From Hepatocystis sp. ex Piliocolobus tephrosceles (lineage: Eukaryota; Apicomplexa; Aconoidasida; Haemosporida; Plasmodiidae): 26,277 nucleotides of DNA. The stretch covers positions 1 to 26,277 of the forward strand of contig CABPSV020000146.1 of assembly GCA_902459845.2 (NCBI GenBank). Reading direction: 5' to 3'. The translations under genes and the position numbers were made by a program. The notes under the pieces are model-generated. The model worked only from the letters and a program-made list of their open reading frames with translations, was not told the DNA's origin and searched no databases. The first letter of the stretch is position 1; each line of letters starts with the position of its first letter. Shown one piece after another: positions 1 through 14,045 of this stretch.

Positions 1-342
1 AAAAGACAAAAAAAAAAGACAAAAATAAAAGACAAAAATAAAAGACAAAAATAAAAGACAAAAATAAAAGACAAAAATAAAAGACAAAAATAAAAGACAA
101 AAATAAAAGACAAAAATAAAAGACAAAAATAAAAGACAAAAATAAAAGACAAAAATAAAAGACAAAAATAAAAGACAAAAATAAAAGACAAAAATAAAAG
201 ACAAAAATAAAAGACAAAAATAAAAGACAAAAATAAAAGACAAAAATAAAAGACAAAAATAAAAGACAAAAATAAAAGACAAAAATAAAAGACAAAAATA
301 AAAGACAAAAATAAAAGATAAAAATAAAAGACAAAAATAAGA
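1..342. repeat. 13-bp minisatellite, about 26 copies, running off the left edge
   Basis: The 13-bp unit (aaaaataaaagac) has its gac at positions 5, 18, 31 and every 13 bp to 330. Copies are nearly perfect, with one gac-to-gat change near 317 and a variant copy at the left end. A period not divisible by three argues that it is non-coding. Confidence 0.95.
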
Positions 343-529
343 GTGTGACGTTGAGGTTTTTCATATTTGACCCTCTAATTATTAAAGGGGGCCTTGCAAG
401 AAATAATGGGTAATCAAGTGTGTACATATATATATATGTATGTATGTATGTATGTATTTATATGTACATGCATGGACAGACGAACTAACGAATGGATGAA
501 CAAACTGCTACATGCAGAGCCTCTCGTAC
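1..529 (-). other. Probable last-intron sequence of the dynein gene (or 3' flank)
   Basis: Follows the AAG|GTACGA donor at 529. It holds an in-frame TAG (485-487), a (TA)n/(TGTA)n stretch (422-465) and a 13-bp minisatellite reaching the window edge. No exon resembling the dynein C-terminal tail is visible. Either this is an intron running past position 1, or it is the 3' untranslated region. Confidence 0.5.
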
Positions 530-3500
530 CTTTGGAGACATAAAGGTGGCCAAGTTAAACACCTTGTTGTTAGGGCCACGATCAGTTATATACTTCTTGA
601 TATATTCAATTTTTAATTTGAGTAATTTTATATAATAAAAAACTTGCAATTTGGACTGGAACGAATATTTAGTCCATTTCATGGGAATGCATAAATTACA
701 TAAGGAGTTGTATGTTTTTTTAATAAAATTAAAATTAATTTTTCCTTTTATAAAGTGTATGATATTTGTTAAATCGTCAAAAATGATTCTCAATAAATTG
801 TTATATTTATCAGCTTCCATTTTGAGACAAGTTGTAATAAAACAGTTTAGATTGTTAAAGAAAAAATCAGTTAACATGTCAGCATCTATAAAATTTGGTA
901 AAATGTTCCTTAATATGTTTATAACAATTATTATATTCATGTTACCTTTTCCCTTTACCATATCGGTTGTATTCATATTACCATTTGTACTACTACCCAT
1001 ATTACCATTTGTACTACTACCCATATTACCACTTGTACTACTCGAATCAAACAACTGCATACTTTGCAAGATTTTAAAATTATAACCTTTCAAATATAAA
1101 ATGTTAAGAGATGGATGTAAATTAAAAATTGAAAAGTCAGTAACAAATTGTAACGATTTGATATATCTTAAAAAAATATTTTTATTTGAACTATGTGGAC
1201 AATAATAATTATTATTATATTTATATTCATTATTTGAATATATGAATTCATCGTTAATATAATTTTTTAATATAATATTAAAACAATGTTGATCACTTTG
1301 ATCTGTTATTATACCACCATATATAACATTACCAATTAAATAAATTAATAAATTAATGTCTATATTTTTATTATCAAATGTTTTATAAATACATTTTTTA
1401 GACAATTGTAATTCAATATCTGTAAACTCATGGTAATTATTAAATGCTTTATTTTTAAATTTATTTCTTTCTTGTATTAATGAATGAAAAAAACATAAAC
1501 TAAAAATTAATTTATTAATTATTATTTTAGTATTTTCACTTCTTTTTACTTTTTTATTTAGTGTATTTATTATTATATTATCTTGATAAAATATATCTTC
1601 TTCATCTTCATTTTTATCATAATCGCTATTTTCTTCAGTATAATCATTATCACTATATTCTTTAAAATCGTTATCACCGTCTTCTTCTTCTTCTTCTTCT
1701 TCTTCTTCTCCTTCTCCGTCTTCTTCTTCTTTTATCTCATTCTCACTATAATTAGTTTCTTTCTCACTATAATTAATACTTTTTTTATTATTAATACTTT
1801 TTTTATTATTAATACTTTTTTTATTATTAATACTTTTTTTATTATTAATACTTTTTTTATTATTAATATTTGTTTTATTATTATTAATATTTTTTTTATT
1901 ATAATTATTTTCCTCGTTATAATTATCTTCATCATCCTCATATACCATACTTGAATATACTTTCAATAAACATGATTTTAGATTTGGAACATTTTCAAGT
2001 GTTACCTTAACACATAATTTCAATAAATAATGAGGAAACTCATCTACCGAATCGGTACTTATCCATAACCTAAATTCTGGGTTTGCATATTGTATATTAG
2101 ACAATTCAATATATTTTTCAATTTCAACAATTAAAAAAATATTTAAATGTGCATTTTCAATTAAAATCCATAATCCATTTTTAATAGCATCATTTAATTT
2201 TTTAATTAAATATTCTTTTTCACTTTTATTATATATAATTAAATTATTTTTACCAGTTATTCTTTCATTTAGTAACATAATTTCACTAGCAACATTAAAA
2301 CGAAGTTCTGAACGTAACAATATTATTTTATTTTTAGCTGAATGTTTATAACATTTATACAAATCTTTTGAATAATTTTGTGATGAAATATTTAAATAAC
2401 TATATACATAACTATTTATATTTAATTTTAATATATCAAAACGAAAAATTTTATAAATAATTAATTTCTCAAAATCGGTTAATAAATTTTTTAAATTTTT
2501 ATGTTGTAATATTGTATGATCAATTTTTATATTTCGAAAAATATGTTCATATTCATTAAAAGCTAATCTAAAAAATAAATAATATTTTCTTTTATTCATC
2601 AGTTTTTTAACTTCCATATATTCATTTATGCTTACCCATGACAAATCTTTAGTTTCAAAATCGAATGAGAAGGATACCTTTCGTATGTTACTACCACCGC
2701 CACCACTTCCATATATATCGCTACTATTACGTTCACTTTCTCCATATATCATATCTTTTATTATAGTATCTTCAAAACTGTTCATAAAATCATCCTCTTC
2801 AATTATTTTAGGAAGTACTAAATATTCAATACTTGCTTTTTTATATTTATTAATTTCTTGTACTTGAGAGTTATTTCTACTATCGTTTAAGTTAACATTT
2901 TTATAATCTAAGTTAACATTTTTATAATCTAAGTTAACATTTTTATTACCATTTCTGTTGTAATTATTTTGTATACCTATACATGCTTCATTTTTTATAC
3001 ATCCATCTTGTTCACTGTCAGATTCACAACTGGAAGAAAATAAACTATGTTCAGTATTAATATCATCATTACTATCATCTATTAGTGAACTGTCATATTC
3101 TTCACTTTCCAAATATATTTTTATGTTTTCATTCGAATCGAAAGAGCTAACTCTTAGACCTTTTTCTTTTCCCGATGTTATGCTTTTTTCTGACGTTACG
3201 CTTTTTTCTGACGTTACACTTTTTTCTAATGTTACGTTTTTTTCTGACGTTACGTTTTTTTCTGACGTTACGTTTTTTTCTGACGTTACGCTTTTTTCTG
3301 ACGTTACGTTTTTTTCCAATGTTACGCTTTTTTCCAATGTTACGCTTTTTTCTAATGTTACGCTTTTTTCTGGTTGTACCTCTCCCGATGTAATTGTATT
3401 CAGGTGAGGATTTTGTCGAATTACTGATTGGGCAGTATACTCTCTCTGTTCCTGTCTTAACTTATGTATTTTCTTTTCCTCCATCATTTGTATAACTTCA

Positions 3501-6500
3501 TTTTTTGATTTTCCATTTCGAAATATAGGATATTTACTATGTACTAAAAAATAATAATCTTCATAATTAATTTCTTTTTTGTATATATTGATCATACATA
3601 CTAGATAGAAAAAAAATATGTGTTGATGTTTTTCTGATAGTGTTCTTGAAATGTCGTAATGTATTTTTTTGGTAAATATGTTGAGTATATCTTTTTTTCT
3701 TTTTTCTAATAATTTATTTTCTTCTGTTTTATCTATACTTTTATTTAATAAATGAACAAAATATAAAATTGAAAAATTATAAAAAGGATTTAATAAAATT
3801 AATTTACTAATACAATGATATATAATTGAAATGTGTTTAGATAAACTAATATAATTATTTCTAATTTTCATTATTTCTTTTTTATTTATTTTAAATTCTT
3901 TAATTTTTTTTTTATTTTCATGAAATAAGTTGTTAGCATTTTCGAATTTTATAACAATGTCATTATCGTTCAATATATCTTCTTTATTATTCAAAATGTA
4001 TAATATTTCACTCTCCTTTTCAAGTATTTGGTTATTCAAATTATGAATATTATGTATTAACATACTTCTTTTTTCATTTGTATTTTTACACAATTTATTT
4101 ATTAAACTTTCTAAAAAATATTCTTCTAATATTTTTAAATTTATGTTAAAATCGATAATGTTAATATAGTTTTGTGTATTTTCATCGAACGCTTTATTTT
4201 TGTAAACAACAAAATATATGTTAAAATTTGGGTGTAGGGTTATAATTTTATTGTTAAAGTTGACACAGTCGGTGGTAACATTTTGTGCGTACGCATCTGA
4301 TGGAGTGCCACTTGTAGGTGTAATACTTGTAGGTGTAATACTTGTAGGTGTAACACTTGTAGGTGTAATACTTGTAGGTGTAATACTTATAGGTGTAATA
4401 CTTGTAGGTTTGCTACTCGCTGGTGTGATATCTGTACCTATGGTTGCACCACTTGGCTTTGTATCTTGAGTAGCCGCCACAACTAATGCAGATCCTTCCG
4501 AAGTGGTACCCATTTTCCCTCTTTCCGCTTTAAACCTTTGCAACGTTTTATTAATTTGATGATGTAACAGAGAAGAAAATAAAATATTTGCATCATCATC
4601 ATAATGTGTAAATAAAATAATATTACCAATATGCATACATCTTTCAATTTGTTCAATAAAATTAGTACTATTATTACGTATAATTTCTACTTCTATTTTT
4701 TTTTTATTAAGTTGTTTAATAAAATTTGTTACAATAAAATGTGGATCAATTAATAAATTATATTTAATACTGTTATTCATAATTATAACATTTTCAAAAT
4801 AAAATTTACTGTATGTTAAACCATACGCTATCCATCTTTCCAAGTTTATTTTTGATTCGATAGCATTACAAATAGTAATATTTTTTGTAAATTTGATCCC
4901 TAAAGTTGTTAATATTTGTTTAATTTTTGTTTTAATAATAGTTCTATATTCGTATGAAAAATGTGAAATATAATTTATAAAAGAAGATATAATAATAGAA
5001 TCTCCAATTAATAATTTTTTTTTTTTTTTTAAATCTTTTTTTTTGTTAATCCATTTGGATTCTTGATCAATTAAACATTGAAGTATAATTTTGGAACGAT
5101 TTATCTTCAGTTTTGTATTTTCAATTTGACTTACTAAAGCAATTTGTTTTTTTTTTGTTTTTTCTTTTTCTTCTATCATTTTATTTAAATTTTGATTTAT
5201 TATATTTAAATTGGATTTGCATATTTTTAAATACTCCAATTCTTTGTTTATTTCATTTTCTAACATAATTGCTTTTTCTTTTTTTGGTTTTAATGCTTTA
5301 TTAATATGGAAATAATGATAAATTGCTAATATCCATTGACACATTGTTTCACATGCTTTTGATGCTTTTTTAACAAGTTTGGGATCAAAATTTTTATTTT
5401 TAATTAATGGTTCTATTTTTTCTATCATTTCTTCTTCAATTAAATTTTTATCAAAATTTTTTAATTTATCTAAAAAAATTTTAGAATCTCTAAAAATAGT
5501 TTTTTGTGCTAATAACCAATAATTCAGGTTCTGAATTCGAATAAATTTACCTTCTATATATTTTTCATCTTCTCTAAAAAAAGTTAAAATACATTTTATA
5601 ACCATAATAACAATTGTTGGTGGATTAATAAATGCTTTAAGTTCTCTTAAATGTTCTACTTTTAATTTTTCTAAATTAGATAACGATTCATTTAGTAATT
5701 CAAAACTTTTAGATATTTCTTCATTTATTTCATTTTTTAAATTTGTTATATTTTTTATTTTTATTTTTATTTCACTTTCTTTTTTTTGTATTTCAGCTCT
5801 TTTACTATAAGCTGATTTAGTATCTTTTTCAATTTCACTTACTTTTATTTTTATTTCAATATTTGTACTATTTAATATAGGTTGTAAATTTAATAAATTA
5901 GTTTTCATCACTTTAATATCTTCTTCACATGTATATAATTTTTTAAGTGCATTTCTATACATATCAATATTCGTATCAAATTCTTTTTTTTTTAAATTAT
6001 AAAAATAATCAAAATAATACAATAAATGTAAATATCGATGTGAGTTAATAAATACACGGATTTGCTTTTCTTTCTCATATTTTTTAGATACTTTTAATAC
6101 ATGTTTATGAATTTTCAAAAAAATATTTTGTTCGATTATGTCCTCTAAGCATTTAACATTGGACTCTTCCTTTAAAGCCTCAATGTCTACGCTTTCAGAG
6201 ATTTCGTTTTTATTTGCCACTTCACTTTGAGTTCCTTTTTTTTCAGTTTCTTGTGTAGGACCTGTTTTGTCTTCTGCATATTCTGCATTCTTATCGTTAG
6301 TTATGCCAGTTGAAGTTGTTCCGGTTGGAGTTGTACCAGTTGGAGTTGTTCCGGTTGGAGTTGTTCCGGTTGGAGTTGTTCCGGTTGGAGTTGTACCAGC
6401 TGAAATTGTACCAACTGAAGTTGTGGCATTTTCTGTAGTTGTAATTATATCAGTCATAATGGTTCCCGTTTTTGTACCTGTTTCTATGCCCACTTTCGTA

Positions 6501-9500
6501 CCCGTTTCTATACCCACTTTCGTACCCGTTTCTATACCCACTTTCGTACCCGTTTCTATACCCACTTTCGTACCCGTTTCTATACCCACTTTCGTACCCG
6601 TTTCTATGCCCACTTTCGTACCCGTTTCTATGCCCACTTTCGTACCAGTTTCTATGCCCACTTTCGTACCCGTTTCTATGCCCACTTTCGTACCCGTTTC
6701 TATGCCCACTTTCGCGCTCAGTTTGGTACCCTGTTTCATTCCCTGTTTTGTGGTCGTTTTTGTGAATATATTTGTGATCCTTTTTGTTCCCCCTTTAGTA
6801 CTTTCACCACTGTTTTCTACTGTTCTACCATCTATCAAAGTCACTTTCTTATCCTTAACACCTTGAACGCCTTTAACGTCTTTAACATCTTTAACATCTT
6901 TAACGCCTTTATTTATGTTCACTTCTTTACTTGGTTCTCCATTTTTTACATTATCCCTATTATCGATCTCTTTTTTTATATTTACAACTGTATTTTTTGT
7001 CTGTTTTTGTTCGTTTAAGTTTGTTGGAACGGTTGTTAAAGAAGCGTCACTCTTTTCATTTACATCATTTACTTCTACAACGTTGTTCGTAGTTTTCTCC
7101 TCTTTTTTAACTGAAGTAATTTTCATATTATCCACACCACTCACAGCATCCGTAACACTCACAGCATCCGTAACACTCACAGCATCCACACCACTCACAG
7201 CATCCTTAACACTCACAGCATCCGTAACACTCACAGCATCCACACCACTTACAGCATCCACACCACTTACAGCATCCACACCACTCACAACACTCACTTC
7301 TTTGAAAAAGTTCTTTGCTATTAAGTGCAATCCCTGATTGTTATCCTCTTCCAAATAAATAAGTTGAGAGTTTTTCATAATATAAGGATATTGTAAAACG
7401 GTATTTACTGTGTTTAAAGATATATTTAAGCTTACATGTAAATTATTTCGTATTTTTTTTTTATATATGTGATAAATATTAGTAATATTTCTTTTCATAT
7501 GTTCTTCTTCACATTTGTTTTTACATTCATTGTAAATTGTTTTTATATGATCTTCATTATATAACATATAACTATCATTATAATTATATATATTATTTAT
7601 ATTTTCCAAAATAAGTGTTAAATTATTATTTTCATCATTTATATAATATATAATTTGTTTTTCATATATACCACTATCAAACAGACATTGTCTTAATTCG
7701 TTTTTAAAAACTTTTTCTTTAGTATCTTTATTCAATTCGGATATAACTAAAGTTTTATTAATTATAAAAGCACAAATTTTATTTATATTTTTTTTAACAC
7801 TATCATTAACTCCTATTAAAAGAATATGCATATTTTCAGTACTCAATACTTTAGTTATTTTACAAATATAAATTAATATATTATCAAATAAAATAAGATT
7901 TATTTTTTCATTTCTACTATATTTTGAAATATAAAAATATAAACAATTATATAAGTCATTAATATCATTTACTTGTTCATATACATTTTGATACATATGG
8001 AGAAAATTACAAAAAAAAATATTATTATGGTATTGTTGAAATAGGGTAACAAATTCTTGTTCATTAAAATGTTTTGTAAAAAATGAATGAATAATTTCAA
8101 TACATTCTTTCTGATTTCGTTTTAATTTAAAACTTTCAACATATAAAGATTTATTTTCATTAATAAAATAAAGTAACATTTGTTCTTTTCGAATGTTTAA
8201 ATTTTTTGATAATAATAATATATATTTAAAAACATTTTTTATATAGTGAATTCCAAAAAATTGAAAAATAGCTTCATTATTTTCATTTTTATTTTCAACA
8301 TAATTATTACTATGTTTCATTTTTTTTAATGACTTGTAAATATCTAATTGCATATTTACCAAATTTCGTATCAAACTTTTTATATTTATATCATATACAT
8401 TGAACAAACAATTTAGATAGTTAAAAAATATATTATACAATTCTTTGTAGTTATAATTATTATAATAAAAAATACTAAATTTATTATATAAACGATTTTT
8501 ATGTAATAGTTTATTTCCTGAATAGGAATTATTTATAGTTGCAAGACATGTTATATCTTCAATATATTTTGTATTCATTTGTTTGTCTAAAAAAAATTTA
8601 TATGTTAATATTAGACGTAAAAATTCATGTGAAGATAAATAATGATTTTTTTCTGTACATATACAAGTTTCAATGTTCATGTTGTCAATGTAAAAAATAC
8701 ATATTTTATTATTTGTTGTACCATAAAAATCATTTCTTCTTTTAGTTAATTTCGATTGAATATAATTACGTACATTTTTACTAGTGGTATTATTCGAAAA
8801 ATAAAAATCAATTGCATAAAATTTATCTTTAGATAAGATCTTATTTAAATAATAATTAACAGTTAAAGATTTACCTATATTATTACAACCAGATATAATT
8901 AAATTCTTTTTATTTTTCATAAATACATCAATATTATATAACATAGAGATTTGTTTTTTTTGTTTTATCATTAAATATGTATTGTCTGTATAATCATCCA
9001 TACATGTGAATTTATTTTCTCTGTTATTTAAGTGACTCATTACGTTTTTTTGATAATTAAAATAATAATCGAATAGGTTAAGATCTAATTGGGCTTTTTT
9101 TACTTTTTTATTTCTTCGGGTTTTTCGATTCTCCTCATCCATATTATCTATTGTTGTGATTCCATCCAAGTTTTCCTCTTGCGTTTCCTTTTTATAAACA
9201 CCATCATCAACCCTGTCAACAATGTTACCATCATCAACACTACTACGCTGTACTACCAAATTATACACATCATTATAATAATTAACATTATTTAATATCT
9301 CATCTATATCTTCACATTTATATTTTTTTTGATCACCTGAGTGTGTTATATTTGCATGAATGGCATCACCTACAATAGTCTTTTCTCCTTCCTCTTGTTT
9401 TAATTTTCTTTTCGCATTAACAATTTTGTTCCTACTTTTACTTCGTTTCAAATATCTCTCATCATCACTCGAATTGGAATCTGAAGTATAACTACCAAAA

Positions 9501-12500
9501 GAATTTAAAAATAAAATATCATCGTTATTTATATCGTCGTTGTTTCTATTATCTATGTTTGTACCACAATTTGGGTCATAATTTTTATACAAATTCTTAC
9601 AATATTTATAATTTTTTGTATAATATTCATATATTTTATTTATATTTTCGTAATACTTTTCAATATTTTTATTTTTTTCGTTGTATATATCTATGTCTGA
9701 ATTTTCTTGGTCACTTTCACTGGTGGTATTATTGCTATCACTTATATTGTCTGTACTACTATCACCACTGTCTTTTGCATAAGTGTTATCTACATTCTCC
9801 TTAGTTCTATCTAAGGTTCTCTTTTTTTTTTTTTTTTCTTCTTCTGAAGTTTGATCAAACTGTTTATGTGTATTACCACTACCGTCATCATTGCCTTTTG
9901 TTGTCCTCTCATCTAGTGGGTCACCCGTTTTTGTTTTTTCCACTAAAAGATGGTCACCCGTTTTTTTTTCCATTACACTGTCAACGGTACCACTTGTACT
10001 TCCCACAGACGTTACCAACTTTTTATTTTTAATTTTATTTTTATCTTTATTTTTATCTTTATTTTTATCTTTATTTTTATCTTTATTTTTATTTTTTTTC
10101 AGAACTCTTCCTGATTTGTTCAATGAACGAATATCCACCTGTTTATTGTCCTCCATTTCAAAAGTTAATTTCAAATTATATTTCACAATTTGTTGGCATA
10201 AAAAATTGCTAAAAATTTTTCGACCTCTCTTATAACTATTAGAACCAATAGTCCAAACTAAAGCATAAATAAAAATAGATGTTACATGTTTTTGTAAGTT
10301 TTCCATTTTATTAGTATTTTCACTAACTTCAAAAGAACAATAGGCAATTAAACTATCAATACATTTAATAAAACTAATACAATAATAATATTCATTAAAA
10401 GTATAAACAAATAAGTTGTTTATATAAATAAATATTAATGATTTGTAGAAGAATAAAATAAATAAATTTAATAAAATATGTTTATATATAATATCATAAT
10501 TGTTTGATAATAAATTAATGTATGAACATATATAAGCAGCAATATGTAAGTCATAATTATTAATAATTATTAATCCACATCTACTTATAGTTGCCATTGT
10601 TATATCTTTTAATGTATTAGTTTCCATAATAAAATGGGTATTATTATAAATTGGAATAATATCACATTTGGATAAACATAATATTTTTGATTCGTCTAAT
10701 ACCGAATTTAAATTTTCAATCCAAGAAGAATGAATATAAGAATCAAAATAAATAATATTTAAAAATTGTTCATTATTATATAATGAATTAATTTCTAATA
10801 TTTTTTTTGTTAATACTCCATGAATCCATTTATTAGATGTCTCTTTATAAACTCCTAACAAATCTTTATCCTTCAATGTATTTACATTAATAACATAATC
10901 ATTAATTTTACTTTTTATTATTTCTTTATCATTAATTGTGTTTATTGTTCTTTTCAATACATTATAACATGTACTTTTTGATAAAGGAGAAGATAAAAAT
11001 AAGATACCTGTATGAAATTGTATCATATTATATAATTGAATTAATTTATTTATATATCTATCTGTACAAACATAATTCAATTCGAGCATTTTTTTTTTTA
11101 AAATTCGTTTTAAATATTCTTCTACTACATCTTTTTTGCATGTAAATAATTTCTTTTTATTTTTTTTATCTTTCATTAGATCCGTGTTGTTACTTGAAAG
11201 TGGCATCTGCATAGACGAATCGAATGGTATCTGTTTGTTCGTGTTTTTGTTAGTATTATTTTGTAATTGTTTATCTGTATGATAATATTCGTGTGTATCA
11301 CCGACATTATTTATATCTTTTTTTTTGGGTTGACCCAAAACACCAGCTTTATCCTCTTCATTTGTGGGTATTAACATTGTGTTTTTATTTAAACTGGTTC
11401 CCTTACCATTTTCGGTTTCTTGCTCCCCATCATGATCGTTCCCAAACGACTTACTACTATTTCCTCTTGTGAGTAATCCTTTATTTGTTGTTTCATTTGG
11501 GTTATAACTCGAACTTATATTAGAATAAAAACTTTTCAAATATTTTGTTATACTATTTTCATCAATAGTATTCGTAATGGAAGTAACATTTGTAATTGTA
11601 CTTTTATAGATGCCAAATTCTAAATGGTTCGATCTGTTACTACTATTCCCTTTACTGTTACTACTATTTTCTAAAGATTGGTTATATGTATACATTTCGT
11701 GAAATAAATTTTTTAATATGTTCATAAATATATAAATATCATTTTTTATTATAGAAGGCATAATACATTCGATAATAGCAATAAATAAATTTTTATATTC
11801 GTAAAAAATGGTACGACATCGTTTAATAGAGTTATTATTGCCATAAATATATTCTGTATCATCTTCCGTTATTTTATCCATTATAAAAATAATTTTTTTA
11901 ACTGTTCTCAAATCATATTTATAATGTCTTTCAGGACTTAAATTATGCTCACATAATTCAAATAGCATCATAACTTTACGTGATAAATATTTACTATATT
12001 TATATCCTTTAGCATATAATAATACATGTATAATTGTTTGATAATCAGGTTTAACAAAATTAAAAAAACGGAATAAAGCTTTTACATTGTTCGGTAATGA
12101 ACTTCTTCCTTTATAATAAGGATTAATTGTAATAAAAATATTAAATTCGTTATTTACATTTATATATTTTCCTTCTAATAATATTTTTTTACCACAAATA
12201 CTACCCCTAGATATGTCACCAACAACTTCAGTATCTTGCTGTTCTGTATTAGTAACCGTATCATCCTCATCAATACTAAACCTTTTTGACTTAGCATTAA
12301 ATAAATTACATAACTGTTGAGCTAGAACACTTAACGATTCGAGAGATAATCTATTAAACTCATCAAAACAAAAAAAAATTCCATTAGTTGCTGTACCAAA
12401 AAATAAATTTTTTAAAAATTCAAAATTAATATTACTACTACAGTTGTATATAAAAAAAAATTTCCCCATTAATTTTGAAAAAGATTTTGTTGTTTCTGTT

Positions 12501-13934
12501 TTACCAGTACCTGATAAACCAACTGAACATATTCCTAATTTTGAACTATATGAATGTAAAATAAAAATATAATATTTATTTATTAAATTTGTTATAATAA
12601 TTTGATTGTCATTATGAATATATTCATAACCATATTTATAAGATTCATTCATATATGTTAAATATAAATTTTCATTATAGTATATATATTTTAATTGAAT
12701 AAACCAATTAAAATTATTAACATCTGTTACATTTTTTTTAATTAATTTATTAACTAATTCTCTATTATGAACTAAACATATAATCATTGTATGTAATAAC
12801 ATACTTTTTTTTTTATCTACTTTTCCAATCAGTTGTATATACTCATTTAACTCATCTTTTAAAATGTCTTTATATTTTCTCAAATTGTTATACTTTAAAA
12901 ACAAACTTACTAAGTTAGACCAAAATAAATCCATTACTATTAAAACAATTTGACTGTTTTTGCTTAACAAAAATTTTATTTTTTCATTTACTGGATCAGA
13001 TAAACCAGTTGTTACTATTGCATTAGTTACTGCATTAGTTACTGCATTAGTTACTGTATTAGTTACTGTATTAGTTACTGTATTAGTTACTGCACTAGTA
13101 TTAACAAATTCATTATTACTTTTTTTTATTTCATTTATACTACTCCTTTTTAATTTCAAAAGTGTGTTATTTTTTACATTGGAATTGTTAGTATGGTTAT
13201 ATTGTACTATACTACCATTATTTGAAGAATAAACTGTACTAGAGGTAGTTGACATTGTATCGTCATCATAGTCATCATAGTCATCATAGTCATCATAGTC
13301 ATCATGGTCATCATAGTCATCTCCACTGTCACCATACTGCCCACTATTATAATGGTAGTTAGATCCAGATTGTCCATATAAGCTATTACTCTCGTCACGA
13401 GTTTTATATTTTCTAAAATTTTGTACATTATTAGTCTTTAAAAAATGTTCTTCTTTTATTTGTAACAATTTTTTATATTCTAATATAGTATTATGTATTT
13501 TTTTTTTTACATTATAAAACATAACACTTTCTACTTCTATCAATATTTCAGTCATATCTTTTTTTGCAATTGGTATTTCTTCACTCAATACAAACTCTTC
13601 TCCACCCTGAGATTGAAAAGCAACAATATTTCCATTCACAAGTACTAGTTTATAAATACTATTAAAAATTTTAAACAAATATGTATTTATTTGATCATTG
13701 ATATTAGATGAAATTAAATTAATTAAATCATCAGTACTTAAAAAATAAAATCTATTAAAATGAGCTCTTTTCAAATCTAAATATTCATTTATACTTTTTA
13801 GTAATAAATTCAAATTATTATTTAATTCAATTAATTTTTCTTTATTATCCTTTTTAGAACAAAAGTGTTCTAGCTTTTTGTCTTCTTCAATTAGTTTATA
13901 CATGTTGGTAAAATTATTTTGTATAAGTTTGTAC
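530..13934 (-). CDS. Dynein heavy chain exon 9 (giant motor exon)
   Basis: A 13,405-nt exon entered at a GTGACAG acceptor; the ATG at 13903 is internal, with ten in-frame codons before it. It encodes the end of the linker, all six AAA+ modules, stalk, microtubule-binding domain and the start of the C-terminal region. The conserved frame reaches FNLATFMSPK, equivalent to the family's F-W-L-S-G-F-F-F-P-Q, at 530. AAG|GTACGA follows, and a TAG occurs in frame at 485-487. I end the exon at 530 on the expectation of splicing; the alternative is a protein ending at 485 with 14 non-conserved residues. Confidence 0.88.
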
Positions 13935-14006
13935 CTGTCACAGAAAAAAAAAAAAAAATGACAGCGTGTATATGTAAGTCATTGTGGTGGAACAACTACG
14001 TAAAAG

Positions 14007-14045
<39 letters not shown>

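Noticed and set aside
1..342. CRISPR-like or telomere-like array at the left edge
   Set aside because: The 13-bp units are directly contiguous with no spacers and are not the Plasmodium telomere motif; it is a plain minisatellite.
651..1085. Plus-strand frame of 144 codons at the dynein 3' end
   Set aside because: The opposite strand carries the conserved dynein C-terminal frame over the whole stretch; this frame has no conserved features.
6267..6866. Plus-strand open frame of about 199 codons rich in VPVG/FVPVS repeats
   Set aside because: It is the antisense of the in-frame GTTPT and VGIETGTK repeats of the dynein gene; repeats with a period divisible by three stay open on the other strand too.
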